Assembly: GCA_013151255.1 (NCBI GenBank)
Contig: JAADIQ010000077.1
Location: 1 to 64,000 of the forward strand
Length of the DNA: 64,000 nucleotides
Origin: Alphaproteobacteria bacterium
GTDB lineage: Bacteria; Pseudomonadota; Alphaproteobacteria; Caulobacterales; Parvularculaceae
Direction: 5' to 3'
The translations under genes and the position numbers were made by a program. Of the stretch, positions 26,270-36,500 are shown in pieces. Below the pieces are notes generated by a model. The model did no database searches, was not told where the DNA came from, and saw only the letters and a list, made by a program, of their open reading frames with translations. Each line of letters opens with the position of its first letter. Positions within the stretch are counted from its first letter, which is position 1.

Positions 26270-26333
26270 CAAATCGCTTGTCCAGATTTCGCAATGGGCT
26301 TGGGTCTGAAGGCGACCCTATGGCAAAAATGCT

Positions 26334-26346
26334 TGTCACTGCAACT
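26334..26346 (-). promoter_or_regulatory. Candidate shared operator upstream of the TRAP operon
   Basis: TGTCACTGCAACT matches TGCA-N2-TGCAAC(T/C) with two changes in the first half and lies 65 bases upstream of the DctP start. On the other side of the same promoter region, GGCAACTATATTGGTTGTC (26459-26477) is an imperfect inverted repeat 40 bases before the MarR start. Confidence 0.45.
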
Positions 26347-26516
26347 AGTTTTCGCCGTCGAAACCCTGCCGCCGGCCACATCTACTGGCGCGTTGGCGAC
26401 ACTATACCATATTGTGCGCTTGCGCCCGCTTAGTTGACATGGTTAGAGCGTGCTCACCGGCAACTATATTGGTTGTCGCCGCTGCTGGTCGGCAACTTGT
26501 AAACACGGGAACTGCG

Positions 26517-27053
26517 TTGAAGAAAAAATCCACCCAAACGCCGTCCACGAGCGCTGCGCAAACACCCTACCCGGTGAGCGAGCCGCTCGACCTTGCGCAC
26601 CACATGCCGTTCTTGTTGAGCGAGGTTGCGCGCATGTTGTCGATCGGCGCGTCGCGAACCTTTCAGAGACAGTTTGGTCTTGGCGTTCGCGAATGGCGCG
26701 TCCTTGCTATTCTCGGCGACCAGGGACCGGTGAGCGCCGCAGCAATGGTTGGCCCGGCCGCATTTGACAAAGCAACCGTCAGCCGGGCGATCAACACGCT
26801 TGAGGCCAACGGTCATGTGGAACGTCTGCCCGACGAAAATGACGGACGCAAACAATTGGTGCGGCTCACCGAAGCCGGCGTGAAGCTGCACGACCGGATA
26901 GTTCCGATCGCCAAAATGCGCGCCAAGGTGCTGGAATCGGCGTTAACCGCGCAAGAGCGCGCGCTGTTTTTTGCAACCATAGAAAAGCTTAAAACCCAGG
27001 TTGAATGGCTCGACTCCGAAGAGCGCAATAATGCGCTGCTGTCCGAAAAATAG
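26517..27053 (+). CDS. MarR-family regulator (TTG start)
   Basis: 178 residues from the TTG at 26517, chosen because GGGA lies 7 bases upstream; the open frame runs back to 26412 but has no better site. The DNA-binding region is LGVREWRVLAILGDQGPVSA, then AFDKATVSRAINTLEANGHV and ERLPDENDGRKQLVRLTEAG. It is divergent from the TRAP operon, so it probably controls the operon and itself. An inverted repeat at 26459-26477 is the likely self-site. Its stop is 21 bases from that of the convergent OsmC gene. Confidence 0.88.
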   Translation: MKKKSTQTPSTSAAQTPYPVSEPLDLAHHMPFLLSEVARMLSIGASRTFQRQFGLGVREWRVLAILGDQGPVSAAAMVGPAAFDKATVSRAINTLEANGHVERLPDENDGRKQLVRLTEAGVKLHDRIVPIAKMRAKVLESALTAQERALFFATIEKLKTQVEWLDSEERNNALLSEK

Positions 27054-27073
27054 CTGCGTTAGCCGACAAATCT

Positions 27074-28261
27074 TTACACACTCACCACAACCGGATTGAT
27101 CGCCCTTAACGCGGCGTGCAAAAAGCATGTCTGTTCGCCCATCTGAACAAGCTTTTGATTATGCTCGAGGTCTTCGCCCGATGACAGATAGACATGGGTG
27201 ACAACCGGAAAAGCCTCCGCCGCGCCGGCCTCCAGCGACGGTGGTGGCGCGCCGAATCTGGTGAGTTGAATGAGTTCGTATGACTGCAAGTCCTGTTTGA
27301 CGATCTGCGCATAGCGCCCAAGCTGCGTCATAAAGCAGAACGCAACGCCGGCGGACAGATATTCGAGACCGCTGGGCGCGCGTCCCTGCCCGCCGCGATG
27401 GACCGGATCATCGCCGAAAAAATGAAACACGCTGCCAATCGGTTTGAACAACTGAATGCGCACGTCAAACAACCCGTTAGCGGCGATTTTCAAAACCCCG
27501 CGCACATGCAAAATGCGCTTCTGCTCCGACTTCAGACTGCTGCCAACGCCGCCTTCAACATCAAACAGCTGTTCGGCCGCCGACACTTTGCTTAAAATTG
27601 GAACGCCGTCGACCTCGCCAGTGATGGGTTGAATAAGATCGAAGTCACCACCTGGCGCCGGCAAGATATCCGCCATGGTCGGCTTAACGCCATCGACCGG
27701 CGCGAGGGCGCCATTGAGATGCGTGGAAAATTCGCTGATGAGTTCCTTGCCCAGAAACGCTGATGCCGGCGACCAACGCACGGCGGCGTCAACAAGAGTT
27801 TTCAGTTCCGCATCAGCAATCCCGTCAGCACTAACATGCAACTCCGCAGGCAACGCGCCGCCGGTCATCGTGCCCCGCAGCGCTGAGCCTTCCATCGTAT
27901 AAAAATTGTCGAGCGTGCATTGGAGGTTTTCAAGCGTCACGCCCTGGCTCAGCGCAACCGCCCGCAGGGCCGATGCAAATGACATCACCATGCCGGAGGT
28001 AAAGAACGCCAACGGGAACGGCGCCAGATCCGTGCCGTTAAGATAAGGCCCCTCGTCGCAGGTCAGCCGCCATGTTGTGCTTGCGCCAGCCGCGCCGGTC
28101 GCACCGGTGTGGACTAGCGCTTCTTTTTGCATGCCTTCAAGTGAGCGGGATTTGACGACGATGAACGCTTCGTCCGCTTCTGAAAGGTCCGCCGGGGGCT
28201 CCCCGTCAAAGGACGCTTTATAGGCAAGCGGCGCCGCTAAACTCTCAATAGATGGGGACAA
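27074..28261 (-). CDS. OsmC-fold protein with two fused OsmC-like halves (TTG start)
   Basis: 395 residues from a TTG at 28261 with AAGGAG 8 bases upstream. The N-terminal half (about 45-200) has an OsmC-like core around LAFFTSGMVMSFASALRAVA and the helical segment VDAAVRWSPASAFLGKELIS. The C-terminal half (about 215-390) repeats the pattern with GLEYLSAGVAFCFMTQLGRY and ends in HVYLSSGEDLEHNQKLVQMG. Normal OsmC/Ohr proteins are about 140 residues and reduce organic peroxides with two cysteines; here only the second half has a Cys at the usual helix position (AFCFMTQ). Activity is therefore uncertain. A shared-motif copy lies 48 bases upstream. Confidence 0.75.
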   Translation of the reverse strand: MSPSIESLAAPLAYKASFDGEPPADLSEADEAFIVVKSRSLEGMQKEALVHTGATGAAGASTTWRLTCDEGPYLNGTDLAPFPLAFFTSGMVMSFASALRAVALSQGVTLENLQCTLDNFYTMEGSALRGTMTGGALPAELHVSADGIADAELKTLVDAAVRWSPASAFLGKELISEFSTHLNGALAPVDGVKPTMADILPAPGGDFDLIQPITGEVDGVPILSKVSAAEQLFDVEGGVGSSLKSEQKRILHVRGVLKIAANGLFDVRIQLFKPIGSVFHFFGDDPVHRGGQGRAPSGLEYLSAGVAFCFMTQLGRYAQIVKQDLQSYELIQLTRFGAPPPSLEAGAAEAFPVVTHVYLSSGEDLEHNQKLVQMGEQTCFLHAALRAINPVVVSV

Positions 28262-28308
28262 ATCGACGCTCCTTTGGAATTGCTTCCGCTACTCTAGACA
28301 AATTTAGA

Positions 28309-28330
28309 TGCAGATGCAACTATTTGTTGC
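28309..28330 (-). promoter_or_regulatory. Candidate shared operator upstream of the OsmC-like gene
   Basis: TGCAGATGCAACT (28309-28321) is an exact copy of the shared motif. It overlaps GCAAC-TATTT-GTTGC (28316-28330), a further inverted repeat. The site is 48 bases from the TTG start at 28261. Confidence 0.5.
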
Positions 28331-28385
28331 CGCCCTGCGACATTGCGTACGCTCTGCCTTGGCGCCCACACCGGGCAGCGCGTTC

Positions 28386-29390
28386 TTATATAAAACTGAT
28401 TGCGGCAATCGCGGCAGCGCAGAGAAAAACCGTTTCGGCGACAACGACGCCGATATGCAAAGCGCCAAGGTCAAACATTTCCTTCAACGACGTCTTCATC
28501 CCCAACGCTGAAATCGCCCCCAAAAGAAGCCAGCGCGAGGACCAATCCATAGACTCCGCAGCAAATGACGGGATCAGGCCGATGCTGTTGGCGAGGAGGA
28601 TGGCCGCAAACGCGACCGCGAACCACGGGAACGGCGTTTTAGCACCGCCCGCTGCGCCGCGACGAAGGAACGCCGCCAGCAGCAAGATGACAATCGGCAG
28701 GCAAGCGACGCGCAATAGCTTCACATACGTCGCCGTGTCGCCGGCCAGTTCAGACACCGCATAACCGGCGCCAACCACTTGCGCCACGTCATGAATGGTC
28801 GCGCCGATGAGGACGCCGATCTGGGTGTCGGTGAACCCGAGGCTTGAAAATAAAATCGGATAGATAATCATCGCCATCGTTGACAGCGACGTCACCGCAA
28901 CGACGGTAAATAATGTGTCGCGCTGGCTGGTCTCTGATTTCGGCAGAACCGAGGCGGCAATCGCCAGCGCCGCCGATGCCCCGCAAATCGCCACCGCCCC
29001 GCCGGTCAACAGACCGAAAGAGACGGACCGGTTAAACAACTTGGAAAACAACAGCCCAGCGCCAATAGTAAATATAATCAGTACAGGAATGACTAAAACA
29101 AGAACCGGTCCAAGACTTGAAATCTGATCAAGGGTGACGCGCACGCCCAAAAACGCAACCCCGATCTTTAACAATTGTGATGAGGCGACCTGAACGCCAG
29201 CAACGCATTTTCCGTCTGTCGCCAGAAAATTGAACGCCATCCCAAGCAACAACGCAAATAACATCGCCGGCGCGCCGTAATGTTCGGAAATGAACCGCGC
29301 TGCAGCAGCAATCGTGAACGCCATCAAAATGCCCGGCGCAAGCGCTCCGGCGCGCGCGCGCAATACTGCCGCTGACTGTACCAAGCTCAT
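28386..29390 (-). CDS. YeiH/UPF0324-family putative sulfate exporter
   Basis: 334 residues from the ATG at 29390, which follows AGGGAA; the longer frame to 29582 adds an unlikely leader. About ten hydrophobic segments. Family blocks include FALLLGMAFNFLATDGKCVA, LKIGVAFLGVRVTLDQISSL, LTGGAVAICGASAALAIAAS, and GVLIGATIHDVAQVVGAGYA. Family members export or channel sulfonates or sulfate-like anions, but the substrate is not proven. It follows no obvious partner gene; the usual LysR neighbour is absent. The OsmC gene lies downstream on the same strand. Confidence 0.88.
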   Translation of the reverse strand: MSLVQSAAVLRARAGALAPGILMAFTIAAAARFISEHYGAPAMLFALLLGMAFNFLATDGKCVAGVQVASSQLLKIGVAFLGVRVTLDQISSLGPVLVLVIPVLIIFTIGAGLLFSKLFNRSVSFGLLTGGAVAICGASAALAIAASVLPKSETSQRDTLFTVVAVTSLSTMAMIIYPILFSSLGFTDTQIGVLIGATIHDVAQVVGAGYAVSELAGDTATYVKLLRVACLPIVILLLAAFLRRGAAGGAKTPFPWFAVAFAAILLANSIGLIPSFAAESMDWSSRWLLLGAISALGMKTSLKEMFDLGALHIGVVVAETVFLCAAAIAAISFI

Positions 29391-29711
29391 CTCTATTTCC
29401 CTGTTGGCGGCAATTTCATCGCCCAATGGCAGGCATAAGCCAGCCCGGTCATGACTGCTTTGTTGCGATTTGCAACGCGCGACAAGCCCGGCGCCAAACC
29501 ATGCCAAAATCATCGACAACACGCCCACCCCATGGGTTTCAGCATCGCAAATTCTGTTTTGAATAAATTTGTATTCTTGCACTCAGCCCCTGCGGCAAGA
29601 AATAAATGAAATTTCACTTGGGCGGGCGCTAGCTTTTTTTGCAGCGCCTGCCTAAGGTCACGTTCGAAGACGTTGATCCGTCAACCGCGTGTAACACTGG
29701 GGAGAGTGTTC
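29391..29711. other. Intergenic stretch between YeiH and the giant-gene cassette
   Basis: No gene is visible in these 321 bases. GTTGC-GATTT-GCAAC (29462-29476) is an inverted repeat 72 bases before the YeiH start and resembles the shared motif with one extra base. The second half of the stretch must hold the promoter for the cassette, but I see no convincing -35/-10 pair. Confidence 0.5.
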
Positions 29712-32700
29712 GTGGGTAATAAGCCTGTTAAAACGGAAGAGAAGAATCTCGCTGTTATTTGCGAAGAGGTGCGTATTACTCGCCGCACCGTAACAGGGAT
29801 GCTCGTTACTGCGCTCGGCTTGATATCACAAGCGCAAGCAGCGCAAATTCGCAGGCAGCCCCTTAAGAAGACAAACAAAGCGCCGGCTATGGCTGGCCGC
29901 GTAAAAGCGACGATTTTACCGCAAACCTACGAAGTGCGGCGGTCGGACGATTTCCTCTATTTCGACTATCGGTTGAATAATTTGCGCGTGATGGGCTCGG
30001 CGCCGAACCAAGTCATCGCGCGTATCAACGCGCAAAAGCCTGCATGGATCGTTGTCGAACATCAGGCGCAATCCATCGATGAGCAGGCCTATTGGGAAAA
30101 TATTCCTTCGCAACCGGATTTTCCGAATGATCCGCAACCAATGCCTGGAACCGAAACGACGCCAACACCGCCAACAACGGCCATGTCGCGAATATCAGGG
30201 CGCAGCAAGCTTGTCTTCCAAATGCCTTCCGGCGTCAGTCAGAGCCAATGGGGGCTGGACGGATTATTGGAAGCGTGCAGAACTTGGCCGATGCGCCTTG
30301 ATGCACTCGCCAAGCCGCCTCCGCCTGCGTTTGAATTGTTTATTGTACCGCCGCGTGTGTTTCAGCTTTCCCAGCAACGGCTAGACAGCGCGGCGCAAGT
30401 ATTGCTGGCGAGCTTGCCGGCTGATCAGCGGGCGGTCATTGGCGACATTATTCCTGGCGCCTCAAAACGGATCGCGGACAAAATCAACGCCGCCGCAAAA
30501 CGCGGTGAAGAGATTTCAGATGCGGATATTGACGCGCTTGTGGGCGCGGAGTTGCAGGCGGGTCTTACCAGTTCACCCGCGGTGCAAACCTTAGAACATG
30601 CGTTTTTGTCCAGGCGCGCCCTTGAGGCGGCGGCGGCAAGCGCCAGCCTCTCCGTGCTGGCGCAAGCCGCACCGGCGCGCCGACTACAACGCAGGGCGCC
30701 CATTCAACCCAACCGGATTATCAAAGCCCCTAATATCACCATGCTGCCGCTTCAGCTAAAGCCGCGCAAACCGGCGGATTCGGTGACGGCGATCGAGCTG
30801 CCCTACAGGCTGGTGCAAACCCCGCTCGCCACTGCCGGATGGGCGCACGCCCTCGGCCCGATCACACACAGTAAGCGCACGGAGCTTTGGCACACTCGCC
30901 TTGGGACCCGCAAAGGAGATGGCGTAGCAGATTTGTCGCCTGAGCCCTTGCGGGCGATCTGGTCGCCCGACTACCCGAACTCAAAAAGCGCCATTGGCGG
31001 CGCGCCGCGCTTTGCGCTTTATGGCGCCGAACGCCGCGATATTGTCCGGTTGACCGCAGGGTTTAATGAAAAAAAGCCCGGCGGCGGCGCCTTTGTTCCG
31101 AAACCGACAACGGCTAAAAAACTGATGTTAACGGCGCTTGGCGGCTGGCTTGATCTTGATGGCGCCTGGCGCAGCCGGCCCACCACATTGCTCGCAGACT
31201 TACCTCCCGGCGTTGTCGGCCCGCCAAACAGACTGCCATCCGTCGATATTGAAAGCTGGACCCACAAGACTGCGATGGCGCGTGATTATTATGTGCGTAT
31301 TGTTAAGGCTGGGCGCTTGTTTCCATTTGGCCACGCCGCTTCACTTGTCAGGATTACCGAGCGCAAGTTCAAACCACGCGCAGACGGCGGCCGCGTTGCC
31401 GTCCTCAGCCAACGCGCGTTTATTATTGTTCGCGAGCCAGTTCGTGAATATAAGGGCGGCAGTCAGCCCAATCTCGGACGAGACTTTCCTTTTCGCCGGG
31501 TTGAGATGGTGACAAAATTAACCCCTGACCTGCAACCGCCCGGCGACGAAAATTGCGATCGCGTCTTCCCTATCTCGCCAACCTCTCCAGCCGATGCCGG
31601 TTTCGTGCCTGTGCTGCTCGGTAGCGGTGGGGATGTTCAATTCCGCATGGTCGGCATAGACGGCGCGGGACGACGCATCCCGTTCTCGGCCCCGCTAGTG
31701 CTTGTTCTCGATAGCAAAAACAATACGAACGATATCAATACGGTTAGTAATTTCTATTCGAGCGGCAAACCGTCTTGCAGCAGCGCACAGAAAAAACGGG
31801 CTGTCGTTCCCATGAGCGGCGCCGTCATTCAGTATGCGCCGCAATCGGCCGGCGGCGATTTGGACGGCGACACGAATATTCCTACTGAATCCATCAGATT
31901 TAAAGGTGCGCCGCCAACCGGCGGCGTCAACATAGGCGAGCCAAGATTTTTTCCTGCTATTGAAGAAGCGAAGGTTATTCTACCGGCCGTGAAAAGCCTT
32001 TTGGGAACCGATAAATCACCCACCGTTACGTTCAACGACAAGTATCTTGCCAATGGATTTGCCGGCGCCAATACCAAAGGGCAGCTATTCCTGAACGTCA
32101 GCCTTCCTGGCGCGATTACAGTCGACGCCGCAGAACCGAGCGATAAATTCGGCGGTATGATTACCCCTGACCTCAAGCCGAGCGCATTGTCGCGTAATTT
32201 CGGCGTTGTCGCCGGCGCCAGCGACGCTCAGAATTTTTCCCAGGGGAGTTTCAAGCCGGAAGATTTTCTACCCAATGCGAAATTACTCGGAGCGATCGAG
32301 CTAAAAGATATTCTTCAGGCGGTGGTCAATATTGTTTCGGAAAAAGCCAAAACGCCGAAATTTACCAGCATCGAATTGCCTGACCGTATTGAAGCGACCT
32401 ACTCGCTTGAACAATCACCGTTGCGAAGCGTTTCGCCAATCTTTGAGGCGATGCCGGGCAGCCGTCTGAAAATCGATACGAAAATCGTCGTCCGTCGCGA
32501 CAAACTCAATGTACCGCCCCCGGAGGCGTCGGTTGAGGGGCGTGTTGAAAATTTCCAGATTAACTTGTTCAGCTGTCTGATCTTGACCTTCGACCAGCTT
32601 TCATTCGTTACCGTCCCGGGCCAAAAACCGAAAGTGGATGTCGATCTCGACCCTGAATTCGGCGTGATGTTTGGCGGGCCGCTGGAATTCATCAATGAGC

Positions 32701-33398
32701 TCAAAGACATTATTCCTTCCAACGGGTTTTCCGATCCCTCGCCGATTTCACTGACGCCGACCGGCATCACTGCTGGTTATACGCTTGGCCTGCCGACCAT
32801 TCAGGTGGGAATTTGTTCGATATCGAACATTTCTATCGGCGCAAAGTTCAGCATTCCGTTCACGGGCGGGCCGCCAAGCGCGCGGTTTAATTTCGCCGAA
32901 CGCCAATCGCCGTTCAATATCACTGTCTCAATGTTTGGCGGCGGCGGCTTCGTTGCGGTTACGGTTGATACGGGCGGCATGCGCGAGATTGAAGCGTCGC
33001 TGGAATTCGGCGCTAAAATTGAAATCGACCTCGGTGTCGCCTCCGGCGGCGTTTACATCAAGGGCGGGTTTTATTTTCACCTGCAAGAAGATGCCGGCGC
33101 CCAGTCGATATACTTTGAAGGCTTTATCGAGATGGGCGGGCACTTGTCGATCATCGGATTGATATCTGTGTCCCTCGTTTTCCATCTTGCGCTTGCTTAC
33201 GAAAAAGACGGCGCCACAAAAACCTCCCGCCTATTCGGGCAGGCGTCTCTGACAGTCGAAGTTGAAATTCTATTTTTTAGTGCCTCCGTGGAAGTCAAAG
33301 TTCAGCGACAGTTCGCCGGCTCTGAAGCGGATCCGTTGTTTGTTGATTTTGTCCCCACTAAAAATGTCTGGGACGAATATTGTGAGGCGTTTGCCTAG
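29712..33398 (+). CDS. Giant exported protein of unknown function, cassette gene 1
   Basis: 1228 residues from the GTG at 29712, preceded by GGGGAG 7 bases away; the open frame begins at 29673. The N-terminus has a Tat-like signal (TRRTVTGMLVTALGLISQAQA). An Ala-rich helical stretch lies at about 230-330. The middle contains blocks I have the impression of having seen in other large unannotated proteins (AIELPYRLVQTP with ELWHTRLG near 365-410; ARDYYVRIVKAGRLFPFGHA near 520-540). The last 250 residues are a run of alternating beta-strands (EGFIEMGGHLSIIGLISVSL, then VEILFFSASVEVKVQRQFAG). No enzymatic motif is seen. The second giant gene follows 113 bases later. Confidence 0.8.
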   Translation: MGNKPVKTEEKNLAVICEEVRITRRTVTGMLVTALGLISQAQAAQIRRQPLKKTNKAPAMAGRVKATILPQTYEVRRSDDFLYFDYRLNNLRVMGSAPNQVIARINAQKPAWIVVEHQAQSIDEQAYWENIPSQPDFPNDPQPMPGTETTPTPPTTAMSRISGRSKLVFQMPSGVSQSQWGLDGLLEACRTWPMRLDALAKPPPPAFELFIVPPRVFQLSQQRLDSAAQVLLASLPADQRAVIGDIIPGASKRIADKINAAAKRGEEISDADIDALVGAELQAGLTSSPAVQTLEHAFLSRRALEAAAASASLSVLAQAAPARRLQRRAPIQPNRIIKAPNITMLPLQLKPRKPADSVTAIELPYRLVQTPLATAGWAHALGPITHSKRTELWHTRLGTRKGDGVADLSPEPLRAIWSPDYPNSKSAIGGAPRFALYGAERRDIVRLTAGFNEKKPGGGAFVPKPTTAKKLMLTALGGWLDLDGAWRSRPTTLLADLPPGVVGPPNRLPSVDIESWTHKTAMARDYYVRIVKAGRLFPFGHAASLVRITERKFKPRADGGRVAVLSQRAFIIVREPVREYKGGSQPNLGRDFPFRRVEMVTKLTPDLQPPGDENCDRVFPISPTSPADAGFVPVLLGSGGDVQFRMVGIDGAGRRIPFSAPLVLVLDSKNNTNDINTVSNFYSSGKPSCSSAQKKRAVVPMSGAVIQYAPQSAGGDLDGDTNIPTESIRFKGAPPTGGVNIGEPRFFPAIEEAKVILPAVKSLLGTDKSPTVTFNDKYLANGFAGANTKGQLFLNVSLPGAITVDAAEPSDKFGGMITPDLKPSALSRNFGVVAGASDAQNFSQGSFKPEDFLPNAKLLGAIELKDILQAVVNIVSEKAKTPKFTSIELPDRIEATYSLEQSPLRSVSPIFEAMPGSRLKIDTKIVVRRDKLNVPPPEASVEGRVENFQINLFSCLILTFDQLSFVTVPGQKPKVDVDLDPEFGVMFGGPLEFINELKDIIPSNGFSDPSPISLTPTGITAGYTLGLPTIQVGICSISNISIGAKFSIPFTGGPPSARFNFAERQSPFNITVSMFGGGGFVAVTVDTGGMREIEASLEFGAKIEIDLGVASGGVYIKGGFYFHLQEDAGAQSIYFEGFIEMGGHLSIIGLISVSLVFHLALAYEKDGATKTSRLFGQASLTVEVEILFFSASVEVKVQRQFAGSEADPLFVDFVPTKNVWDEYCEAFA

Positions 33399-33437
33399 AC
33401 TGCGTTCACTTTTAGTCGAATCGGGAACGCAGTCTAG
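33395..33437. terminator. Long hairpin over the stop codon of the first giant gene
   Basis: CTAGACTGCGTTC (33395-33407) pairs perfectly with GAACGCAGTCTAG (33425-33437) around a 17-base loop. The left arm contains the gene's TAG stop. There is no T-run, so it may attenuate or stabilise the transcript rather than terminate it. Confidence 0.5.
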
Positions 33438-33451
33438 ATTGTTTAGTTGTC

Positions 33452-33500
33452 GCGTGTTCGAGCCCAAAAACCGCCTACACTTTTTATGAACACGCTCTAG
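33452..33500. repeat. Alphaproteobacterial intergenic repeat, diverged copy 2
   Basis: GCGTGTTC (33452-33459) pairs with GAACACGC (33488-33495), enclosing an AAAAACCGCCTACACTTTTT core and closing in CTCTAG. It matches the copy at 18877. The closing AG runs straight into the AGGAG ribosome site (33499-33503) of the second giant gene. Confidence 0.6.
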
Positions 33501-33511
33501 GAGTTTGGACG

Positions 33512-36500
33512 ATGATTACACAACGCGTCGTCTGGACGCTTCTTCCAAATGGCATCAACAAAAAGTCAAAGCGCGCAAGAGCGTCCGTGTTGGTGTCGCC
33601 GCGGCTGATGCTGCCAAATACAACACAGCCCGCCGATCTTAGTCACTTTGACTACTGGCAGGACTGGCCGGCGATTATTCAAGCGGCTTCGTTCAAAATT
33701 AGCATCAATGCCGGCGCGCAAGTTGTTGATGCAGAATTGACCTCGAAGCCAGACAGCGCCATCTGGAAAGCGATTTTTCCGGTCACGACCTTCGTCAAGC
33801 CGTGGCAGTTCGATGAGTCTGGGCTCCTCAACAAAGTCATATTGAGCTATCCGGTCGCAGCGGTCTCTAACCTCATAGAAGACCTCTACGGACAAATCGG
33901 TATTGACGCGCAAGCCGGGCTGCCGGATCGGCGCAATTTAGCCGCTGTTATCGCCGGACTTCAATCTGACATTAGTTTTGTCGGCGCGGGCAGAGGCGGG
34001 GTGAGACCAAAACCCCTTACGCCGGAAGAAGTCCTTGAGCAGTTGCGGCGCGAGAGCAAGCGGCAGGACTTTAGCAGGCCTGCGGGCAACAATCCGAAAG
34101 CTGGCGCCAATCAGGGGCTGATGGGCGACCCGGCGCAGGCGCTTGACCTTCTGCAAGCCTATCACACGCCGCTTGAGGCTGTGAAAACAGGCCAATACGC
34201 CGCCAATCAGATGCCGGATAATTATGGCGCGAAATTTCCAAATAAACCCAGCCCATTTCGCCATGCAAAATGGATAACGCGGGACAAATCACCGCTGCCG
34301 GCGGCGCAGGATTATAAAGACCTTATCGATTTTCATCAGATTTCTGCGTCACTTAGTCAGTACCCGGAAATAAATCGCCTATGCGGCCTTGTGCTCGATC
34401 TTGAGTTTGATCGCCCCAACACTATGGGCGCGACCGCCACGCTGGAGCTAAAAGCGGACTGGCAGTCGCTGGGGCAACCGGGCCCTGCGACGACCGAACC
34501 GGATATCAATCCGAGAATCGTCGTTACCAGCTCGAAGTCTGTTTTTTACGCCGCCAGAAAGAATAACATAAGTCCGATTGTCGAGCGCTATTTGAACCTT
34601 TCTGGTGAGGATTTTTCACTCATCCAAATGGATGTCGATGGCGCGGGAATGAAGCTTAAGAATTTGCGCGAAAGCCTTAAGCGCGCTGTTCCGATTGTGT
34701 ATGATGACGATACTTTCGAAGAGGAGACAAAACCGGAAGCAGGTTTGCCGTCGCTTCGCACGAGCGGTGTTATGCTGGCGGAAACACGCCGTGATTTGTC
34801 CGTAACAGCGCTCCTGCAGCGCGCTGGCGCCATGCAATCGGCCCTCGCCGGCTCCAATCAGGCGCCGACGCTCTATGCGGAAGACATCATCCGGGGCTTC
34901 CGCGTCGATGTTCAAGACGACAAAACCAACAAATGGCGCTCAATATTTTACCGCCAGACGAATTTTAAATTCACCAATACCGGCGGCGATCACGTCACGC
35001 CGAAAGAAGAGGGCATGGCGCGGATCGCCGCCGGCGGGTCAACCGATAACACCAACACCGATATCGTAAAAATTCACGAAGCGCTTGTCAGCTGGACGGG
35101 CTGGAGCCTGGCCGCACCGGAGCCTGGACGGCTTGTCAAAAAAGATGATTCCGTTGGAGACGACAAAGAACAGACGCCGCCCGGCCTGCCCCTGGAAACT
35201 AAATATTCTGTTGTGCCGGACACGCTGCCGCGATTGCGTTTTGGAAACACCTATCGCATGCGCGTGCGTCTCGTCGATCTTGCCGGCGCGTCGGAAGACC
35301 ATTCAGAAGCGAATATTCACCCCAAAGGCGCAGCCAGCAGGCCGATGATGCTCCGGCGTCATGAACCTATAGAGCCGCCGGCTCTGACGCTGGTAAGCGC
35401 TGGAGGGACAATCGATCCGTTAGGGGACGGAGAATCGATGCAGCATATCGCGATCCGCAGCTGGAACGATACGCCGGACAAAAATGTCGTCGCAGCAACC
35501 CAAATCTCGCGCCGGCATGTCACGCCTACGCGCGTCAGTCATCGCTTCGCGGAACTACACGGAGCGATGGACACCGGCGCCGGCGGCGCAATCGATAAAT
35601 CTATTTATGCGATGCTCGTCGCCCAGGACAAATCACTGCCAGAAATTTCTCTTGACCGCGGAAAGAATGCAGCGACCAACGCGCCCGAGCGTTACACATT
35701 CGCCGATGAAGAATTCAAGCTCCCCTATCTGCCCGATCCCCTGGCGATCAGCGTCGCCATCCGGGTTATCGGCGCTGACGGGGTCAACCCGGATATCATT
35801 CACAAGGTTCCGCTTTATTGCAGCGGCGCCGCGCCAGATTGCAACTGGCCAAACGCGCTCCCGTTCAAAATCATTGTCGCTGAGTCCGGAATTTCGAACG
35901 CAAAATTCGATGCCGCAACCCGTGAATTTCATATTCCGATGAAAAAAGCGGAGCGCGCACGCGTTTATCTCAGTTGCCTGATGCCAAAAAGCGCCATGGC
36001 GATGATGGCGGTCCGGCAAATGATTTTGAAGCGCAACCCGGATGCGAAAACTCGTCAGGAAATTGAAAAGCGTATTGCCGACGGGCAACACTGGATGTTT
36101 ACGCCGTGGCGGATAGTTGAAATTGTTCACGCCGTGCAAAAGCCGTTGATCACGCCCGTCATCACCAATTTGAATATCAACCGCAAGCTCGGCGATACGG
36201 CCGCTACGCCAGGCATCGAATCCCTGCCGCTTCACTCAAAGAGTACAGCGCGCGTTGATATGAAGGGCGAATGGCGCGAACCGGTGGACGATCCCGCCGA
36301 TCTGCAAGCCGCTGAAGGCCCGTATGCTGTGGCGTTAAAAGCGCATGCCTTTTCAAAAAAAATCGCCCGCAATGACGCGCCGAACGGCGTCTACAATTAC
36401 TTTACCGGAAAACACAACTTTGCGAACACACATTACCGGCGCGTCCTGTACAAACTGGATGCCGTGACGCGGTATAAGGAATTTTTCGAAGAACCAATCC

